64,000 nucleotides of DNA from an uncultured bacterium. Its GTDB lineage: Bacteria > Verrucomicrobiota > Lentisphaeria > Victivallales > Victivallaceae. Below the pieces are notes generated by a model. The model saw nothing but the letters and a program-made list of their open reading frames with translations, had not been told where the DNA came from and made no database searches. The stretch covers positions 1 to 64,000 of the forward strand of contig URVC01000011.1 in assembly GCA_900551245.1 (NCBI GenBank), written 5' to 3'. Position 1 is the stretch's first letter. Every line of letters begins with the position of its first letter. Of this stretch, positions 59,350 through 64,000 are shown one piece after another. Position numbers and translations under genes: made by a program.

Positions 59350-60825
59350 ATGAGTTTTCTCGGGGTTGACATCGGTTCGAGCCGGGTCAAGGCGGTCGCC
59401 TTTCAGGAGGAGGGGCGGGAGCTCGGTTCCGCTTCGCGGGGCTACCCGGTCTCCTCCCCCGCGCCCGGCTTCGCGGAACTCGACGGCGAAGAGGTGATGC
59501 GCGCCGCGTTCGACGTGATCGGCGCGGCGGCCTCCGCGGCCCGTTCCGGCGGCGACCCGGTGCGGGCGCTGGCGATCTCCAGCCAGGGGGAGGCGTTCCT
59601 GCCGGTGGACGGTTCCGGAACGATTCTGGCACCGGCGATGATCTCCAGCGACACCCGCGCGACTGGCCTCATGGCGGAGTTCGCCGCCGGATTCGGAGCC
59701 GGGCGGCTCTACCGGATCACCGGCCACACCCCTTCGGGAATGTTCACGCTGGCGAAGCTCCTCTGGCTGGCGAAGTTCCGCCCGGAAATCCGCCGCCGGG
59801 CAAAACGCTTTCTCTGTTTCGAGGATCTTCTGGTCTCCCGACTCGGCGCCGAACCGGCGATGGGGTGGCCGCTGGCCGGAAGGACCATGCTCTTCGATGT
59901 GGAGACGCACCGCTGGAGCGAAGAACTCTGCGACGCGGCGGGCTTCTCCCCGGCGGAGTTCGCCCGGGTGCTCCCCTCCGGCACGGCGGCGGGAACGGTC
60001 TCTCCCCGCGTCGCCGCCGCTCTCTATCTGGAACCGGGAACGCTGATCGTCTCCGGCGGCCACGATCAGGCGCTCGCCGCACTCGGCTGCGGCGCCTGCT
60101 CCCCGGGGTGCGCCATGTACGCGGCCGGGAGCGTCGAATGCATCGCACCGGTCCACTCCCGGCTGATCCGCTCCGACGAACTCTTCCGCGGCAACCTCTG
60201 CTGCTACGACTTCGCGCTGCCGGGGCGCTATCTGTCGGTCGCCTATTCGCTCACCGGGAGCAACTTCATGCAGTACTTCCTCGAGGAGTTCTGCCGCGAC
60301 CTCGGCGGGGATTACGCCGCGCTGGCCGGTTCGATGCCGCCGGAACCCTCCACCCTCAACGTACTGCCCTACTTCACCGCCTCGGGGACGCCGTACTTCG
60401 ACACCCGGACGCCGGGGACCGTGTACGGCTGGCGGCTCACCACCACCCGCGGCGAACTCTTCAAGGCGGTTCAGGAGGGGATCGCCATGGAGATGCGGCG
60501 CAACCTCGAACTCCTCACCGCTTCGGGATTCCAGGTGGAGGTTCTGGTGGCCTCCGGCGGCGGCTGCCGGCTCCCGGCGCTGGTACAGCTGCGCGCCGAT
60601 GTGCTGAACCTGCCGTTCCGGGTGATCGCCTCCGGAGAGGCGGGGTGCCGCGGCGCGGCGCTGCTCGCCCGGAGTGCGCACTGCGGCGTCCCGGTGGAGG
60701 AGCTGCCCGGCTTCCTCCCCGCGGTGACCGCCGAACTTCATCCGGAACCGGGCCGCGCCGCGCGCTATCAGGAAAAATTTGAACAGTGGAAAACGTTCAC
60801 CGATACAGTCAGAAGGGAATTGTAA
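59350..60825 (+). CDS. FGGY family sugar kinase
   Basis: A 491-aa ATP-dependent ketose kinase with the actin-like fold. GVDIGSSRVKAV at 5-16 is the phosphate loop, and D239 in VSGGHDQALAALGCG is the expected catalytic base. VLVASGGGCRLPALVQLRAD near 400 is the second family signature. It starts 3 bp after the isomerase stop with almost no ribosome site, suggesting coupled translation. It probably phosphorylates the ketose made by the isomerase; C1 or C5 phosphorylation cannot be told from sequence. Confidence 0.9.
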   Translation: MSFLGVDIGSSRVKAVAFQEEGRELGSASRGYPVSSPAPGFAELDGEEVMRAAFDVIGAAASAARSGGDPVRALAISSQGEAFLPVDGSGTILAPAMISSDTRATGLMAEFAAGFGAGRLYRITGHTPSGMFTLAKLLWLAKFRPEIRRRAKRFLCFEDLLVSRLGAEPAMGWPLAGRTMLFDVETHRWSEELCDAAGFSPAEFARVLPSGTAAGTVSPRVAAALYLEPGTLIVSGGHDQALAALGCGACSPGCAMYAAGSVECIAPVHSRLIRSDELFRGNLCCYDFALPGRYLSVAYSLTGSNFMQYFLEEFCRDLGGDYAALAGSMPPEPSTLNVLPYFTASGTPYFDTRTPGTVYGWRLTTTRGELFKAVQEGIAMEMRRNLELLTASGFQVEVLVASGGGCRLPALVQLRADVLNLPFRVIASGEAGCRGAALLARSAHCGVPVEELPGFLPAVTAELHPEPGRAARYQEKFEQWKTFTDTVRREL

Positions 60826-60826
60826 C

Positions 60827-61705
60827 ATGTCCATCGTCTCATTCAAGGAGATGCTCGCCGACGCCCGCCGCAACCGTTACGCGGTGCCGATGTTCGACCT
60901 CTCCAACACCACGATGATCCGGGCCGCGGCGGAGACCGCCGAAGAGCTCGGTTCGCCGGTCATCTTCGCCGCCATCTGGCCCGACCTCGACGGGTCACTG
61001 CTCGGCTACTGGGCCAACACCGCCCGCTACGCCGCCGCGCAGGTCAAAGTGCCGGTGGCGCTCCACCTCGACCACGCCACCACGATCGAACAGTGCCGGA
61101 AGTGCGCCGACGCCGGATTCCAGAGCGTGATGATCGACGCCTCCGCCGAACCGTTCGAAATGAACGTCGCCGTCACCGCCGCCGTCGTGGGCGAGATGCA
61201 TCCGCGCGGCCTCGACGTCGAAGCCGAACTCGGCCACGTCGCCGTCGGCGTCGTCGGCAGCGGCGCGGAGAGCGAAACCGGCGCCTCGGGCGACCACACC
61301 CCGATCTTCACCGATCCGGATTCGGTGGTCGAATTCACCAGCCGCACCGGAGTCGATGCGCTGGCGGTCTCGATCGGCACCGCCCACGGGGTCTACGAAT
61401 CCGCGCCGAACCTCGACATCGCCCGCCTCGCCGAAATCGACAAGGTCTCCCCGGTGCCGCTGGTCCTGCACGGCGGCTCCGGCACGCCGGAGGATCAGCT
61501 CCGCGCCGCGATTGCCAACGGCATCGCCAAGATCAACATCTACTCGGAACTCACCGCTGCCTGGAATCGGGAGATGTTCGAATTCCTGCGCAACCGGCGG
61601 GAGATGACCTGCTGGTTCAGCGTCTCCTGCCACCGCCCCGAAGAGGCGATGCGCGAGGCGATGCGCGCGAAAATGCGGCTCTTCGGTTCGGCGGGACGCG
61701 CCTGA
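60827..61705 (+). CDS. Class II (zinc) fructose-bisphosphate-type aldolase
   Basis: A 292-aa aldolase of the FbaA/GatY/KbaY family, which cleaves ketose phosphates into dihydroxyacetone phosphate and an aldehyde. Visible sites: catalytic Asp and zinc His in LHLDHATT (near 82), IDASAEPFEMN (near 105), zinc His in GTAHGVY (near 182) and LHGGSGT (near 212), and KINIYSELTAAW (near 232). It starts 1 bp after the kinase stop and has AGAAGGGA upstream. It would finish an isomerase-kinase-aldolase route. The more usual partners for fucose-type routes are AraD-type aldolases, so the pathway is unusual. Confidence 0.92.
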   Translation: MSIVSFKEMLADARRNRYAVPMFDLSNTTMIRAAAETAEELGSPVIFAAIWPDLDGSLLGYWANTARYAAAQVKVPVALHLDHATTIEQCRKCADAGFQSVMIDASAEPFEMNVAVTAAVVGEMHPRGLDVEAELGHVAVGVVGSGAESETGASGDHTPIFTDPDSVVEFTSRTGVDALAVSIGTAHGVYESAPNLDIARLAEIDKVSPVPLVLHGGSGTPEDQLRAAIANGIAKINIYSELTAAWNREMFEFLRNRREMTCWFSVSCHRPEEAMREAMRAKMRLFGSAGRA

Positions 61706-61724
61706 GCGCCCGGCCGGAAGACGC

Positions 61725-61753
61725 TTGCACTTTCTTCGAAACGATGCTACATT
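61725..61753 (+). promoter_or_regulatory. Promoter of the AmpG-like transporter
   Basis: TTGCAC (61725-61730), 17 bp, TACATT (61748-61753), about 57 bp before the ATG. The terminator-like hairpin at 61755-61795 lies directly in the leader. Confidence 0.65.
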
Positions 61754-61754
61754 G

Positions 61755-61795
61755 AAAAACCGCTTGTCCGGAACGATCTCCGGCGGCGGTTTTTC
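61755..61795 (+). terminator. Terminator or attenuator in the transporter leader
   Basis: AAAAACCGC (61755-61763) pairs with GCGGTTTTT (61786-61794), with an inner TCCGGA/TCTCCGG stem. The T-run ends about 15 bp before the ATG. It can end the aldolase transcript, but RNA from the promoter at 61725 would also meet it. Confidence 0.7.
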
Positions 61796-61809
61796 TGCCG
61801 GGAGAAGGG

Positions 61810-63087
61810 ATGAGCGGACAAGGAAGAGCGTGGTTCTGGGTGCCGGGCACCTATTTTGCGGAGGGCGGCCCCTATGCGGTGGTCGCCGCCGTGAGCGCGG
61901 TTCTCTTCAAGTCGCTCGGCATGACCAACAGCGCGATGGCCTTCTGGACCAGTCTGCTGATGCTGCCGTGGGCGATCAAACCGTTGTGGACTCCGGTGCT
62001 CGATCTCTTCGGCACCAAGCGGCGCTGGATTCTCGCCGCGCAGTTCGCCATGACCCTCCTCTTCACGCTGGCGGCGCTGCTGATGCCGCTGGCGGGGATG
62101 ACCCGTCTGCTGGTGGCGGCGTTCTTCTTTCTCGCCTTCGCCTCCGCCACCCACGACGCCGCGGTGGACGGCTTCTACCTGATCGCGCTGGATGAACACG
62201 ATCAGGCCTTCTTCGCCGGAATCCGCGGCACCTTCTACCGGATCGCCACCGTGCTGGTTCAAGGTGCGCTGGTGATGCTCGCCGGCTGGATCGAAAGCCG
62301 CACCGGCGAAATCCGCACCGGCTGGTGCGTCGCACTGGCGGTGGCGGCGGTGGTGATGGGTGCACTCTCGCTCTGGCACTGCCGGGTTCTGCCGCACCCC
62401 GGGGCGGACCGGCCGGGCCAACGGGAACCGGGGCGGCTGAGCCGGGAGTTTCTCGACGCCTTCCGGAGTTTCTTCACCCGGCCGGGAATTCTCCCGCTTC
62501 TGCTCTTTCTCCTCTTCTTCCGGGTGGCGGAGGCGCAGCTCGGCCGGATTGCCATCGCCTTCATGCAGGACCCCCGTTCCGCCGGGGGACTCGGGATGTC
62601 GGTCGAAGAGTTCGGCCTCCTCTACGGCACCTTCGGCACCGTCGCGCTGACCGCGGGCGGCATCTGCGGCGGCCTGGCGGTGGCGCGCTGGGGGTTCGGG
62701 CGGACGCTCTGGCCGCTGGTCTGCGCGATCAATCTGCCCGACGCCGTCTACGTCTATCTCGCGGAGTTTCAGCCGCAGTCACTCTGGATCATCGGCGGCT
62801 GTGTCGCGGTCGAGCAGTTCGGTTACGGGCTCGGCTACACCGCTTTTATGCTGGTGATGGTGGCGGCGGCGGAGAGCTCCGGGGCGTACAAGACCAGCCA
62901 TTTTGCCATCATGACCGGCATTTCGATTCTCGGGCTCAGTCTGATCGGGATGATCTCCGGCCGGGTGCAGGAGCTCCTTGGATTCGCCGGATTTTTCCGC
63001 TACGTGATGCTCTGCACGATTCCGGGATTTCTGGTGACGATTCCGGTGAGCCGCCGGATTCCGCGCGACTTCGGGAAGAAGCGGTGA
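61810..63087 (+). CDS. AmpG-like MFS transporter
   Basis: A 425-aa carrier with about 12 transmembrane helices. The N-terminus (YAVVAAVSAVLFKSLGMTNSAMAFWTSLLMLPWAIKPLWTPVLDLFGTKRRWI) and ATHDAAVDGFYLIAL are typical of the AmpG/PAT subgroup of MFS. AmpG imports anhydromuropeptides, but relatives carry other solutes; next to a sugar catabolism operon it may import the sugar. GGGAGAAGGG precedes the ATG. The 140-bp gap after it has a CCGGCGG/CCGCCGG inverted repeat before the last gene. Confidence 0.82.
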   Translation: MSGQGRAWFWVPGTYFAEGGPYAVVAAVSAVLFKSLGMTNSAMAFWTSLLMLPWAIKPLWTPVLDLFGTKRRWILAAQFAMTLLFTLAALLMPLAGMTRLLVAAFFFLAFASATHDAAVDGFYLIALDEHDQAFFAGIRGTFYRIATVLVQGALVMLAGWIESRTGEIRTGWCVALAVAAVVMGALSLWHCRVLPHPGADRPGQREPGRLSREFLDAFRSFFTRPGILPLLLFLLFFRVAEAQLGRIAIAFMQDPRSAGGLGMSVEEFGLLYGTFGTVALTAGGICGGLAVARWGFGRTLWPLVCAINLPDAVYVYLAEFQPQSLWIIGGCVAVEQFGYGLGYTAFMLVMVAAAESSGAYKTSHFAIMTGISILGLSLIGMISGRVQELLGFAGFFRYVMLCTIPGFLVTIPVSRRIPRDFGKKR

Positions 63088-63230
63088 CCATTGGCGGCAA
63101 AGAAGAGTTCCGCGGCCGGGTTCAAAAATTTTTTTTTGATTTCCAACAATAATTTTTCCTCCGGCGGCGTTAATCCTGTGAACCCCGACACCGCCGGACT
63201 CCGGCGGGTCAACTGGAAAGGAAGTGTTTT

Positions 63231-64000
63231 ATGAACAATGGATTCCGTTTTTCTGCCGTCGCTCTGGCGTTCTCGCTCGGAGCACTCCCCTTCGGCGCCG
63301 TGGCTGAGGAACCTCCGCCGCCGCCGAGTCAGGAACAGCCGCAACCGCCCTGCCCGCTGCCGCCGCACCATCGCGAGATGATGCACCGCGGTCCGCACCG
63401 GGGGCCGGCGGCGCCTTTGCCGCCGAACCAGCGCGATATGATGCACCGTGGTCCGCACCGGGGCGCGATGATGCCGCTGCCGCCGATGGACGAAGTGGAC
63501 CGGGCGAAATTCGCCGAATTGCATGAGGTGATCCGCGATGCGATGGAGAATTTCCGCCAGGATGGTTCCGAAGCCAACCGGGTCAAGCTCCGCGCCGCAA
63601 TCGATGCGATGGTGGACGCCAGACTGAAGTACGACGTGGAACAGGCCGAGAAGAAACTTGAATTCGTCAAGGACCGGCTGGAAAAGAAGGCGGTTCTGAC
63701 CGAACGTTGTCTCAAACGGATGACTGTGGCTCCACGCCCGGAGTTCGATCGCCCCGGCAAGCCCGGCCCACGTCCGGCAATGGATCGTCCGGGAAACGGC
63801 TGCCCTGCGCTGCGCCCTGACGCGGTGTGCCCCGGCATGCCCGGCCCGTGTCCGTTGATGAATCGCCCGGGAAAGGACTGCCTTGTGCCGCGCCCTGACG
63901 CGGTGTGCCCCGGCATGCCCGGCCCGAAAGCCGCTCCGGCAGCGGCACTCCGCGAGGAAGCCGGAAAGCGCGCCCCCCGCGAAGCCGGCATGCGTCAGGC
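63231..64000 (+). CDS. Exported His/Met/Cys-rich repeat protein, 3' end beyond the window
   Basis: At least 256 residues, open at the window end. A signal peptide (MNNGFRFSAVALAFSLGALP, cleavage near GAVA) is followed by two 20-residue repeats of the form x-R-E/D-MMHRGPHRG...PLPP (about 48-88). A charged helical segment (about 95-160, KFAELHEVIRDAMENF...VEQAEKKLEFVKDRLEKK) comes next, then 26-residue repeats rich in Pro, Gly, Met and Cys (RPDAVCPGMPGP twice, 78 bp apart). The His/Met/Cys content and helical centre recall periplasmic metal-binding or Spy-like proteins, but I cannot assign a family. GGAAAGGAAG precedes the ATG. Confidence 0.8.
   Translation, partial: MNNGFRFSAVALAFSLGALPFGAVAEEPPPPPSQEQPQPPCPLPPHHREMMHRGPHRGPAAPLPPNQRDMMHRGPHRGAMMPLPPMDEVDRAKFAELHEVIRDAMENFRQDGSEANRVKLRAAIDAMVDARLKYDVEQAEKKLEFVKDRLEKKAVLTERCLKRMTVAPRPEFDRPGKPGPRPAMDRPGNGCPALRPDAVCPGMPGPCPLMNRPGKDCLVPRPDAVCPGMPGPKAAPAAALREEAGKRAPREAGMRQ
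63804..63927 (+). repeat. 78-bp direct repeats in the last gene
   Basis: The segment beginning GCGCCCTGACGCGGTGTG at 63812 recurs at 63890, an offset of 78 bp (26 codons), with few differences. A second, 60-bp repeat (ATGATGCACCG...) is at about 63378 and 63438 in the same gene. Confidence 0.8.

Noticed and set aside
57802..60873. Extension of the PocR-AraC frame to 1278 aa
   Set aside because: The extra part is antisense to the isomerase and kinase genes and contains the regulator's own promoter.

Overview
The window looks like a chromosomal stretch of an anaerobic, saccharolytic bacterium of the PVC group, most likely Lentisphaerota and close to Victivallis. This is inferred from gene content, not from a marker gene. 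The clues are three pseudopilin-like proteins with the TLIELLVVIAIIAILA leader (one with an H-X9-DG motif), a V/A-type ATPase with sodium-type ring residues, a eukaryote-like UDP-sugar pyrophosphorylase, many one-component sugar regulators (AraC/PocR, LacI, GntR-LacI chimeras), diverse glycosidases and strongly GC-rich coding DNA. No rRNA, CRISPR array or insertion sequence is visible.

Layout. 1-2016: AT-richer tyrosine integrase beside tRNA-Glu(CTC), probably the edge of an integrated element lying left of the window. 2248-10014: secreted Pro/Arg-rich protein, proA-ntpI-ntpK operon, purA and rodA. 9947-17663: GH38 mannosidase with an AraC regulator, a membrane glycosyltransferase and recD2. 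17732-20178: an isolated portal-like protein with a small adaptor-like protein, then a protein built of homing-endonuclease-associated repeats. 20426-23477: sigma factor - Ser/Thr kinase - membrane protein operon. 24091-34149: GntR-type regulator, pseudopilin and three large glycosidases (GH42-like, GH106-like, GH10), apparently one hemicellulose operon. 34218-36904: a second GntR-LacI regulator divergent from an MFS transporter with a clear palindromic operator. 37064-43045: 29-aa ribosome-type basic peptide, TPR protein, rlmN, a radical SAM-methyltransferase fusion and an FAD oxidoreductase. 43047-46295: LacI and PocR-AraC regulators divergent from an FAD oxidoreductase. 46566-52217: two near-twin pseudopilins, a polymerase/ligase-like membrane protein and a GT-C type glycosyltransferase. 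52254-56909: UDP-sugar pyrophosphorylase-ftsW-murG-secreted protein-DUF721 operon. 57037-63087: PocR-AraC regulator divergent from sugar isomerase-FGGY kinase-class II aldolase, followed by an AmpG-like transporter. 63231-64000: a His/Met/Cys-rich secreted protein cut by the window end.

How it works together. The theme is capture and intracellular breakdown of plant or mucin glycans: only the GH42-like enzyme carries an obvious signal peptide, while GH10, GH106-like and GH38 look cytoplasmic, so imported oligosaccharides are probably finished inside the cell. Housekeeping genes for wall synthesis, purines, proline and repair lie between the sugar modules. Many genes have a recognisable promoter with a TTGCA-like -35 box, and several start codons sit immediately behind terminator-like hairpins.

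The best candidates for undescribed biology are the orphan portal/adaptor cassette, the pseudopilin inside the glycosidase operon together with the twin pseudopilins, the unassigned isomerase-kinase-aldolase route, the radical SAM-methyltransferase fusion and two structured noncoding regions.
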